This document shows positions 53,138 through 64,000 of a stretch of DNA of 64,000 nt, one piece after another. The DNA comes from Halobacillus naozhouensis. GTDB lineage: Bacteria > Bacillota > Bacilli > Bacillales > Halobacillaceae. The notes under the pieces are model-generated. The model made no database searches, had not been told where the DNA came from, and saw nothing but the letters and a program-made list of their open reading frames with translations. The position numbers were made by a program, and so were the translations under genes. Numbering within the stretch: the first letter of the stretch is position 1; every line of letters starts with the position of its first letter. Where the stretch lies: assembly GCF_029714185.1 (NCBI RefSeq), contig NZ_CP121671.1, forward strand, positions 2,666,001 to 2,730,000. Direction: 5' to 3'.

Positions 53138-53302
53138 CGTGTACTCACCTCTATCTTTAATTCGTTGTTAAATTTGACGAAAAGTCTGTAAATTTAATGT
53201 ATTTGTCTAGCCGTTTTGGTTTCAGTGTTGTAATATAGAGATAACTTCATACATTCACTAGCACCGCGAGAATTCCAATGAATGACAATAAGGAGTGGTT
53301 TT

Positions 53303-53521
53303 TTGAATCATCCATCATCCCGTATGCTAAACCGAATCAAAGCTGTTTACTTGTACATTAAGGACCAAGGAACAGTTACGACCAGGCAGCTATCTGAGGA
53401 GTTCGGTATCACTGACCGAACGATGCAAAGGGACTTAAGCATTTTGGAATACAACGGACTTGTCTCAAGTCCGCACCGTGGAAAGTGGACAACAACAGAG
53501 AAAAAGGTAAAAATATCATGA
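53303..53521 (+). CDS. ytzE: DeoR-type helix-turn-helix protein YtzE
   Basis: 72-residue protein that is only a DNA-binding domain: HTH in VTTRQLSEEFGITDRTMQRDLSILEYNGLV, with no effector domain. It closely resembles B. subtilis YtzE. The TTG at 53303 is chosen because AAGGAG lies 7 bases upstream; the frame is open to 53282. Targets are unknown. Convergent with rsuA and sharing its terminator. Confidence 0.9.
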   Translation: MNHPSSRMLNRIKAVYLYIKDQGTVTTRQLSEEFGITDRTMQRDLSILEYNGLVSSPHRGKWTTTEKKVKIS

Positions 53522-53532
53522 CGAATAGATAG

Positions 53533-53557
53533 AACACCCGGAAAAATTCCGGGTGTT
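53533..53557. terminator. Bidirectional terminator between ytzE and rsuA
   Basis: Perfect 11-base stem AACACCCGGAA / TTCCGGGTGTT with a 3-base loop, then TTTTTT. Confidence 0.92.
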
Positions 53558-53563
53558 TTTTTG

Positions 53564-54286
53564 TTAGTCCATTTTGGTAATGGTCATTAAATATTCGATT
53601 TCCTCATCAGTTAGCTCTCTATACTCGCCAAGCTCAAGCTCTGGGTCAAGCTTTAGGCTCCCCATTTGTATTCGCTTCAAATACGTAACCTTCTTGTTAA
53701 CGGCTTCAAACATTCGTTTCACTTGATGGAATTTGCCTTCTGTTATCGTCAGTTCAATTTCAGAGACTTGATCTGACTTAATAATGTTCAGGTCGGCTGG
53801 TTTTGTAATATAGCTATCATCAAGCGTGACTCCTTGTTTAAACTTTGAAACATCTTCTTCTGTTACTACACCTTCGATGACAGCATAATAGGTTTTCCCA
53901 ATATCTTTCTTTGGTGTTGTTAAACGATGTGCAAGCTGGCCGTCGTTGGTAATTAAAAGTAAACCTTCTGTATCTTTATCTAATCTGCCAACAGGAAATG
54001 GTGCAAAAACCTGATCTTCTGGCTGCAGAATATCAATTACAGTCATATCATGAGCATCTTCTGTGGCTGAGATAAGATCACCAGGTTTATTAAGCATTAA
54101 ATAAATATACTCCCGGTAATTCACTTCTTCCCCCATGACGGTTACTGAATCGTCTTCCGGGTTAACATGAGTCTTACCATTTTTTTCGGGGTGGCCATTG
54201 ACTCTTACATTTCCACCTCTCAGCAGCCCTTTAACTTCTTTACGTGTTCCATATCCCATATTCGCTAACAGTTTATCAATTCTCAT
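53564..54286 (-). CDS. rsuA: 16S rRNA pseudouridine synthase (RsuA family)
   Basis: 240 residues: N-terminal S4-like RNA-binding domain (MRIDKLLANMGYGTRKEVKGLLRGGNVRVNG is its span) and an RsuA/RluB catalytic domain with the nucleophile Asp in VGRLDKDTEGLLLITNDG. Expected to make pseudouridine 516 of 16S rRNA; RluB-type specificity cannot be excluded. Equivalent to B. subtilis YtzG. It begins 3 bases after the murJ stop, so the two are co-transcribed. Confidence 0.92.
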   Translation of the reverse strand: MRIDKLLANMGYGTRKEVKGLLRGGNVRVNGHPEKNGKTHVNPEDDSVTVMGEEVNYREYIYLMLNKPGDLISATEDAHDMTVIDILQPEDQVFAPFPVGRLDKDTEGLLLITNDGQLAHRLTTPKKDIGKTYYAVIEGVVTEEDVSKFKQGVTLDDSYITKPADLNIIKSDQVSEIELTITEGKFHQVKRMFEAVNKKVTYLKRIQMGSLKLDPELELGEYRELTDEEIEYLMTITKMD

Positions 54287-54289
54287 AAC

Positions 54290-55921
54290 TTACCCCCTTT
54301 GCCTGCGATGCAAAAACTTATCGAGAATTCGGACTCGACCGCCTAGAATTCGCTCAAGCAGCGTTGTTTTATAAGCCATCCACATATAAAGGATGCCTCC
54401 AACACTAACACCTAATACTAATATAAAGAAAGCAGCCAGTCTGCTGTCCATCGGATTCCATAAAAGCCCTATAGACCATTTAATGACAAAAACAACCGCT
54501 GCCATGATCGTTGAGATAATTAATATAAGCAAAGTCCTCTTGTATACTTGTTTGAAGGAGAAATCGATAGCTCTATGAATGCGCCATAGGTTCAATGATA
54601 CAGCGACAAGAACAGCTAATCCTGTGGAAATAATCGAACCCTTTGCTCCAAACTCAACGATAAACCAGGAATTTGTAAGTAACTTAATGGCAAGCCCTGA
54701 ACCGAGACTAATCACTGCGAAGTTTTGACGGTTGATTCCTTGCAAGATCGATGACGTCACAGTATATAAGGCAAAAAATAATCCAACAGGCGCATACCAC
54801 CTAAGTAAGCTACCTCGATAGCTTAATTTTTCCAACCCATAAAAGGAACCATAAGCTTCATAAGCAAGAACAGATAACCCAACAACAGCAGGCAAAATTA
54901 GAAGTGAGATAATCTGTAAAGCTTGGTTAATCTGATGATTTAATTGGTCCATGTGCTCTCCTGTAAATGACCGTGTGATCGCTGGGAGCATTGCAAGCGA
55001 CAACCCAATCCCAAGGGTCACAGGGATAATCACTAATTTATGGCTTAACACATGAATAGCAGATATAGAGTCGTTAGAAATTTCACTAAGACCAGCCGCA
55101 GACATCGCCTGGTTAAACGTAAATTGATCTATCAACTGATATAAAGGTGTCGCAATTCCTACTAATACAAATGGACCAGCGTAACCCAATAACTCCTTCA
55201 TCATTGATTTTTTAGATAAATCGTATGTGTACTCTTGTTGATCTACTAGCTTGTCTAAATGAGGTTTGCGCTTTTTCCAAAACACAGCCAGGACGAGTAA
55301 TGAAGCAACCGCCCCTATAAAGGCCGCAAAAGTGGCAAAACCAATGGCTGTTGCACGAGTGCCGTCCACTATATTAAGTACCACGTATACTGATATTAGT
55401 AAAAAGATGATCCGGACTATTTGCTCGATAACTTGCGAGATTCCGGTCGGAGCCATCGACTCATTTCCCTGGAAAAATCCTCTTATGATACTCATGCAAG
55501 GAATGATCAGCAAAGCAAAACTAACCATCTTAATGACCATAGTTACGTCGGCAACACTAGTAACCGAATCTTCATTCAATGACAAACTATGAATGGCAAT
55601 TTGTTCTGCACTAAAAAATAACAACAAAAACGCGACAACTCCGGTAAAAGCCATTAACTGCATTCCGGATTTAAACATATCCCGTCCCGTTTGGTAATCT
55701 TCCAACGAATTATACTTAGACACAAACTTGGAGACAGCCATCGGGACACCAAGTGTAGATAAACTCAATAAAATGTTGTATGGTGTATAAGCATAGAAGT
55801 AAAGCGCTATCCCGTTAGCACCTACCATCTGTTCAAATGGAACTGTATAGATCATACCTAGAAATTTTGACAGAAATGTTGCACCTGTCAAAATCATTGT
55901 ACCCTTTAAAATCTTCGACAT
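54290..55921 (-). CDS. murJ: Lipid II flippase MurJ (YtgP, MOP/MATE superfamily)
   Basis: 543-residue integral membrane protein with about 14 hydrophobic helices, of the MVF/polysaccharide-export superfamily. B. subtilis YtgP (about 544 residues) is the MurJ lipid II flippase; gene order with rsuA and ytfP supports the same identity. It starts MSKILKGTMILTGATFLSKFLGMIYTVPF with the family Lys/Gly pattern. Amphipathic charged loops and LPAVVGLSVLAYEAYGSFYG are typical. It divides its promoter region with ytfP. Confidence 0.9.
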   Translation of the reverse strand: MSKILKGTMILTGATFLSKFLGMIYTVPFEQMVGANGIALYFYAYTPYNILLSLSTLGVPMAVSKFVSKYNSLEDYQTGRDMFKSGMQLMAFTGVVAFLLLFFSAEQIAIHSLSLNEDSVTSVADVTMVIKMVSFALLIIPCMSIIRGFFQGNESMAPTGISQVIEQIVRIIFLLISVYVVLNIVDGTRATAIGFATFAAFIGAVASLLVLAVFWKKRKPHLDKLVDQQEYTYDLSKKSMMKELLGYAGPFVLVGIATPLYQLIDQFTFNQAMSAAGLSEISNDSISAIHVLSHKLVIIPVTLGIGLSLAMLPAITRSFTGEHMDQLNHQINQALQIISLLILPAVVGLSVLAYEAYGSFYGLEKLSYRGSLLRWYAPVGLFFALYTVTSSILQGINRQNFAVISLGSGLAIKLLTNSWFIVEFGAKGSIISTGLAVLVAVSLNLWRIHRAIDFSFKQVYKRTLLILIISTIMAAVVFVIKWSIGLLWNPMDSRLAAFFILVLGVSVGGILYMWMAYKTTLLERILGGRVRILDKFLHRRQRG

Positions 55922-56024
55922 AATATTCTATTCACCTTCAATTGTTGTAGAGTCGAACGCATCTATTTTATCATAAAAATCGACGAAATATCTGCTTTAG
56001 TGGTTAAAAGAAAGGAAGAACAAC

Positions 56025-57287
56025 ATGAGTTACCAAGTTACGGTCATCGGCGGAGGCCCATCAGGCTTAATGGCTGCGATTGCAGCAGCTGAACAAGGGA
56101 TGAAAACACTACTCCTTGATAAAGGAAAGAAACTCGGCACTAAACTTGCCATCTCAGGTGGCGGACGCTGTAATGTCACTAATCGTCTTCCTGAAGACGA
56201 AGTGATCAGACACCTTCCTGGCAACGGCAAATTTTTGTATAGTCCATTTTCTGTTTTCAATAACTATGATATTATCGAGTTTTTTGAAGAGCTAGGGGTT
56301 GGATTAAAAGAAGAGGACCATGGACGAATGTTTCCAGTTAGTAATAAAGCAAAAGATGTCGTCAATGCTCTTCTTAATCGTCTCGAGGAATTAAACGTTG
56401 AAATTCGAACAAAAACGCCCGTAGAAGCAATTCATTATGGACAGGATGACCATCAAATTATCTTACAATCCAAAGAGAAAATCAGTACACGCTCTGTCGT
56501 ATTAGCCGTTGGCGGTAAAGCTGTCCCTCATACAGGCAGTACTGGGGACGGGTATGCATGGGCTAAAAAAGCGGGCCATACCATCACTGAGTTATTTCCA
56601 ACTGAAGTCCCTTTAATTTCGAAAGACTCTTTCATTCAAGAAAAGACCCTCCAGGGACTTTCTTTACGAGATGTTAACGTGTCAGTATTAAGTAAGAAAA
56701 ATAAACCACTGATCACCCATCGTATGGACATGCTGTTCACACATTTTGGATTATCAGGACCAGCTATTTTAAGATGTTCGCAATTTGTAGTAAAAGAATT
56801 TATGAAAGGTCATAGACCCGTAACCATCGAAATCGACTGCTTACCCGATCGAAATGAACACTCTATAATTGATGAATTTTACAAGCAAATGAATGAGCAG
56901 CCCAGGAAGTCATTTCGCAACATTGTGAAGGGAATTGTTCCCGAGCGCTTACTTGACTATCTACTGCAACATATTAGTGTGAAATCTGGAGACAAAGCAG
57001 CAAACATCTCAAACCATCAGCTGCGTGACTTCGTTAACGATCTAAAACATTTTCAAGTATCCATACATGATTCCCAGCCTATTGAAAAAGCTTTTGTAAC
57101 AGGCGGTGGTGTCTCCATTAAAGAAATCGTACCAAACACGATGCAATCAAAACTAATGAATCGGTTATATTTTTGTGGAGAAATTCTCGATATTCATGGG
57201 TATACGGGAGGCTATAATATTACAGCGGCTATGGTTACGGGAAGAGTGGCCGGGATCCATGCTGCCTATGAAGCAATGGGCACTTAA
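56025..57287 (+). CDS. ytfP: Flavoprotein oxidoreductase YtfP (HI0933/BaiN family)
   Basis: 420 residues. N-terminal FAD-binding Rossmann motif VIGGGPSGLMAAIAAAEQG (about 7-25), then KLAISGGGRCNVTNR, the conserved HTGSTGDGYAWAKKAGH and LLFTHFGLSGPAILR signatures, and the C-terminal FVTGGGVSIKEI...YFCGEILDIHGYTGGYNITAAMVTGRVAG. The reaction catalysed is unknown in Bacillus. GAAAGGAAG precedes ATG 56025. It is followed by a terminator. Confidence 0.93.
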   Translation: MSYQVTVIGGGPSGLMAAIAAAEQGMKTLLLDKGKKLGTKLAISGGGRCNVTNRLPEDEVIRHLPGNGKFLYSPFSVFNNYDIIEFFEELGVGLKEEDHGRMFPVSNKAKDVVNALLNRLEELNVEIRTKTPVEAIHYGQDDHQIILQSKEKISTRSVVLAVGGKAVPHTGSTGDGYAWAKKAGHTITELFPTEVPLISKDSFIQEKTLQGLSLRDVNVSVLSKKNKPLITHRMDMLFTHFGLSGPAILRCSQFVVKEFMKGHRPVTIEIDCLPDRNEHSIIDEFYKQMNEQPRKSFRNIVKGIVPERLLDYLLQHISVKSGDKAANISNHQLRDFVNDLKHFQVSIHDSQPIEKAFVTGGGVSIKEIVPNTMQSKLMNRLYFCGEILDIHGYTGGYNITAAMVTGRVAGIHAAYEAMGT

Positions 57288-57314
57288 AACATGTATGGCT
57301 CAAAAGGAAATATT

Positions 57315-57343
57315 CTGAGAGAGTAAAAAGTCTGCTCTCTCAG
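57315..57343 (+). terminator. Terminator of ytfP
   Basis: Perfect 9-base stem CTGAGAGAG / CTCTCTCAG with an 11-base loop, followed by CCTCTTT. The following 57344-57617 (about 270 bases) is AT-rich and shows no gene or clear promoter. Confidence 0.75.
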
Positions 57344-57617
57344 CCTCTTTACCAATAGATATCCCTAAGAAATTCACCAGGATACTAAGTAACCCTTTGA
57401 ATCCACATAGTAATTCCCCGACCAACCACATTCCTTGCCCCTCCACTATATTTACATCTGCTTTTCAGTAATCATACAAATACCTCCGGTGCCAAATATA
57501 CCTTTTAAGTCAACCCACTTCAAAAAAGTTTTAAGTAACTTGCAAATCTCAGTTTAAAATAACTCTTTTAAAGCAAAATAAAAAAGTACTTATTAAAATT
57601 GTGAGGGTGAAAATTTT

Positions 57618-58598
57618 ATGGCCTTTTTTAAATTGCTCAAAAAGGGAAATAAATCATCTGGTATTGCAGCAATAGGGAACACATTGTTGGCGATCATTAA
57701 AGGGATAGCTGCTGCAGTGAGTGGGAGTGGAGCCATGTTCGCTACTGCCATTCATTCTGCCGCAGATGCGACTAACCAGGGATTTGTGTATTTCGGAAGC
57801 GCATTAGCTGAAAAAGAACCAACTAAGCGATTCCCTACTGGATTCGGACGAGTCGTGAACCTTTTTGTGCTCATTGCTGTAACCATAATAACGATCATGG
57901 CTTATGAAACCATCTTAAAAGGATGGAAATTAATACAAGAACCGCATCCTTCTTCTAACATTTGGCTAAACGTTGGCATACTAGCGATCGCCATTTTGGT
58001 CGACGGCTATATTTTAATTAAGGTAATGAAAGAAATTGGTAAGGAAAGCCGTTCTGAGTCAAACGGTGGCAATATCTTTATAAATGCATTTAAAAACGTT
58101 AGTCTGGCCGCACCGCCGACACGTCTCGTTTTCTATGAAGATATTGTAGCAACAGCCGGTTCAGCGATCGCCCTTATTTTTGTGGTACTTTCCTACTTTA
58201 CTGGTCTTTACTTTCTAGATGGGCTAGGTACTTTAATTATCGGTATATTACTCATTGGCATCGCATTGAAAATTGGGTATGAAAACACACTCGGTCTTAT
58301 TGGTGTCGCGGCTCCTAAAATTGTAGAGGAGAGGGTAGCTAAAGTTATTTTAAATGACGATAATGTTGTGGATATTAACAAACTACGTATCCTTCAAGAA
58401 GGAAGAGACTACCATGTAGAAAGTTATATTGAATTAAGAAAAGGGATGACTTTAGCCGAAGCAGATGATATTAAGTATCAAATACAAGAAAAAGTGTTAC
58501 AAGATGAAAGTATCGTCGATGCTACTATAGGTATTTTAGAGACAGATGAACAGAAAGACTGGTCACCTGATAAAAAAGAAAGTGATCGTTCTGAATAA
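57618..58598 (+). CDS. Cation diffusion facilitator family transporter
   Basis: Divalent-cation/proton antiporter of 326 residues. Six hydrophobic helices; helix II carries the metal-site residues in HSAADATN (Asp and Asn as in CDF site A), and helix V the EDIVATAGSAIAL segment in place of the usual HDxxxD. The cytoplasmic domain follows from about residue 215 (IVEERVAKVILNDDNVVDINKLRI). The metal (Zn, Mn or Fe) cannot be told from the sequence. GAGGGTG precedes ATG 57618. Resembles B. subtilis YdbO-type proteins. Confidence 0.88.
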   Translation: MAFFKLLKKGNKSSGIAAIGNTLLAIIKGIAAAVSGSGAMFATAIHSAADATNQGFVYFGSALAEKEPTKRFPTGFGRVVNLFVLIAVTIITIMAYETILKGWKLIQEPHPSSNIWLNVGILAIAILVDGYILIKVMKEIGKESRSESNGGNIFINAFKNVSLAAPPTRLVFYEDIVATAGSAIALIFVVLSYFTGLYFLDGLGTLIIGILLIGIALKIGYENTLGLIGVAAPKIVEERVAKVILNDDNVVDINKLRILQEGRDYHVESYIELRKGMTLAEADDIKYQIQEKVLQDESIVDATIGILETDEQKDWSPDKKESDRSE

Positions 58599-58646
58599 AG
58601 GTAACCCCTTCATGTTCTAACCTCTACTGAAGAATTAAAACATACA

Positions 58647-58676
58647 AAAAAGCCTTGGATATATCCAAGGCTTTTT
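58647..58676. terminator. Bidirectional terminator between the cation transporter and the rrn operon
   Basis: AAAAAGCCTTGGAT / ATCCAAGGCTTTTT, 14-base arms with a minimal centre, so it also ends the 5S rRNA end of the rrn operon. Confidence 0.92.
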
Positions 58677-58682
58677 AAATTG

Positions 58683-58797
58683 ACGTGGCCGCGTCCTACT
58701 CTCACGGGGATCGACCCGACTACCATCGGCGCTGAAGAGCTTAACTACTGTGTTCGGCATGGGAACAGGTGTGACCTCTTCGCTGTCGCCACCACAT
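58683..58797 (-). rRNA. rrf: 5S ribosomal RNA
   Basis: Minus-strand sequence starts TGTGGTGGCGACAGCGAAG and contains the universal GAGGTCACACC, CCGAACACAG and GAGAGTAGGACG segments. About 115 bases, normal Bacillus size. Last gene of the rrn operon, ends 6-7 bases before the terminator. Confidence 0.96.
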
Positions 58798-58813
58798 CAT
58801 TCTGTTAGGAAGG

Positions 58814-58837
58814 GTGAACCTTCAAAACTGGATAAGA
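58814..58837. repeat. 3' arm of the pre-23S processing stem
   Basis: On the minus strand it reads TCTTATCCAGTTTTGAAGG then TTCAC, complementary to 61919-61942 with one mismatch in 24 bases. The two flank 23S rRNA and would form the double strand cut by RNase III or Mini-III. Confidence 0.85.
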
Positions 58838-58913
58838 GGGGCAAGACAAACATCATGTTTACGTTAATAATCTAGCTTTGACTCCCATAAACGGTCGTCT
58901 CCGCTTTTTGATA

Positions 58914-61837
<2,924 letters not shown>

Positions 61838-61918
61838 TCTGTGAAAAGACGTTTGAAAATTGATGTTTGATGTCTTGTCATCCCGTGTTGATCTTGCGAT
61901 CAAACACGTTCTGAAATA

Positions 61919-61942
61919 TCTTATCCAGTTTTCAAGGTTCAC
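61919..61942. repeat. 5' arm of the pre-23S processing stem
   Basis: Complementary over 24 bases (one mismatch) to 58814-58837 on the other side of 23S rRNA. Confidence 0.85.
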
Positions 61943-61958
61943 ATTGAGAAGATCGTTT

Positions 61959-61992
61959 GATCTCTCAAAACTGAACAACCAACCAGTGCGTC
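61959..61992. repeat. 3' arm of the pre-16S processing stem
   Basis: GATCTCTCAAAACTGAAC followed by AACCAACCAGTGCGTC (plus strand) is complementary, with a few mismatches and one bulge, to 63760-63794 upstream of 16S rRNA. Confidence 0.85.
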
Positions 61993-62046
61993 TTCCGTAT
62001 GGATCAGCATCCATCAACCCGAAGGTTGTGTCCGCCTTCCATAGTT

Positions 62047-63620
<1,574 letters not shown>

Positions 63621-63759
63621 AAGTTAAGTTTGCTTGTGCACGGATGCACTGCCTTCAACGTTGCAACAGGACGTTGCGAACCTATTTGAAGATCCTTTGA
63701 CTCTTTGCACACCGAATGTGCTTGTTTGTATTCCCTCTATATAATAGAAAGAATGTATT

Positions 63760-63794
63760 GACGTACTGGTTGGTTCGTTCAGTTTTCAAAGATC
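63760..63794. repeat. 5' arm of the pre-16S processing stem, with boxA-like sequence
   Basis: Complementary to 61959-61992. On the minus strand it begins GATCTTTGAAAACTGAAC, which resembles the rrn antitermination boxA of Bacillus. Confidence 0.8.
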
Positions 63795-63831
63795 AAAATG
63801 TTGAGTGCCGCTTCAAAACAGCGACCTAATT

Positions 63832-63861
63832 AATGTAACATGGTAAAAGAGTTGAAGTCAA
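63832..63861 (-). promoter_or_regulatory. rrn promoter P2
   Basis: On the minus strand TTGACT (63856-63861), 18 bases, TACATT (63832-63837) with TGT directly before the -10 (extended -10). About 210 bases upstream of 16S rRNA. Confidence 0.8.
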
Positions 63862-63928
63862 CAACTTTCTTTATGAAATATCAGTTGCATTAATAGGTAT
63901 TCGCAATGGATTGATGCGACGTAAATTA

Positions 63929-63958
63929 ATTCTAGCATAAAGCCTAAAAGATTGTCAA
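63929..63958 (-). promoter_or_regulatory. rrn promoter P1
   Basis: On the minus strand TTGACA (63953-63958), 18 bases, TAGAAT (63929-63934) with TGC before it. AT-rich sequence lies upstream and may act as an UP element. Tandem with P2, about 97 bases apart. The rest of 63621-64000 holds leader RNA and the processing stem. Confidence 0.85.
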
Positions 63959-64000
63959 TAGTTCAATAGATTTTTCGAATCACCAATCAAATTGTAACTA

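Overview
The window is chromosomal DNA from a low-to-moderate GC Gram-positive of the Bacillaceae, most likely one of the halophilic or alkaliphilic Halobacillus/Virgibacillus-like genera. I infer this from the gene order, which follows the Bacillus subtilis yt* region (ackA-ytxK, nadK2-ytcJ-thiI-nifZ-ezrA-hisJ-refZ-ytsP-rpsD-tyrS, acuABC, motSP-ccpA-aroA-ytxJHG-murC, sftA-ytpRQP, ytoQ-ytoP-ytzB-ytnP-trmB-ytmP, thpR-pepV, ytzE-rsuA-ytgP-ytfP), from Bacillus-type ribosome binding sites with many TTG/GTG starts, and from the 16S rRNA text. I cannot name the species.

Layout. 1-7 kb: end of a DUF4178 gene, alanine dehydrogenase, an SDR protein, universal stress protein, moaB, an EcsC-family gene, acetate kinase with a CcpA (cre) site, and ytxK. 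7-17 kb: NAD kinase 2, the YtcJ amidohydrolase, the ThiI/NifZ thiolation pair, EzrA, HisJ, RefZ, the free-Met-sulfoxide reductase YtsP, and rpsD with a structured leader. 17-24.7 kb: tyrS behind a tyrosine T-box, a large class A penicillin-binding protein, then acuABC. 24.7-26 kb: an intact IS3-family insertion sequence sitting between the two arms of what looks like the acuC/motS bidirectional terminator. 26-38.9 kb, nearly all on the minus strand: motPS, ccpA, aroA(chorismate mutase fusion), ytxJ, a sigma-B-type promoter driving ytxGH, murC, a nicotinate phosphoribosyltransferase, sftA and ytpRQP. 39-49 kb: a PTS_EIIC-like membrane protein, a chemoreceptor, a lipoprotein, ytoQ, two small genes (41 and 53 codons), a DUF84 phosphatase, ytoP, ytzB, ytnP, trmB and ytmP. 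49-58.6 kb: a conserved hypothetical, thpR, pepV, a K+ channel, ytzE, rsuA, murJ, ytfP and a cation efflux protein. 58.7-64 kb: a complete rrn operon on the minus strand (16S-23S-5S, no spacer tRNA) with two tandem promoters and recognisable pre-16S and pre-23S processing stems.

Themes. Carbon overflow control is spread over the window: ccpA itself, ackA with a cre at the activating position, acuABC (control of acetyl-CoA synthetase by acetylation), and a second cre in front of a 53-codon membrane peptide. Sulfur and redox chemistry: nifZ-thiI, ytxJ, ytpP, ytsP. Cell wall and division: ezrA, refZ, murC, murJ, sftA, class A PBP. RNA-level control: rpsD leader, tyrS T-box, and many intrinsic terminators.

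I found no phage, CRISPR array, toxin-antitoxin or defence island. The least explained pieces are the structured 17.2-17.4 kb intergenic region, the IS inside a terminator, the SDR protein lacking its catalytic Tyr, and the small genes.
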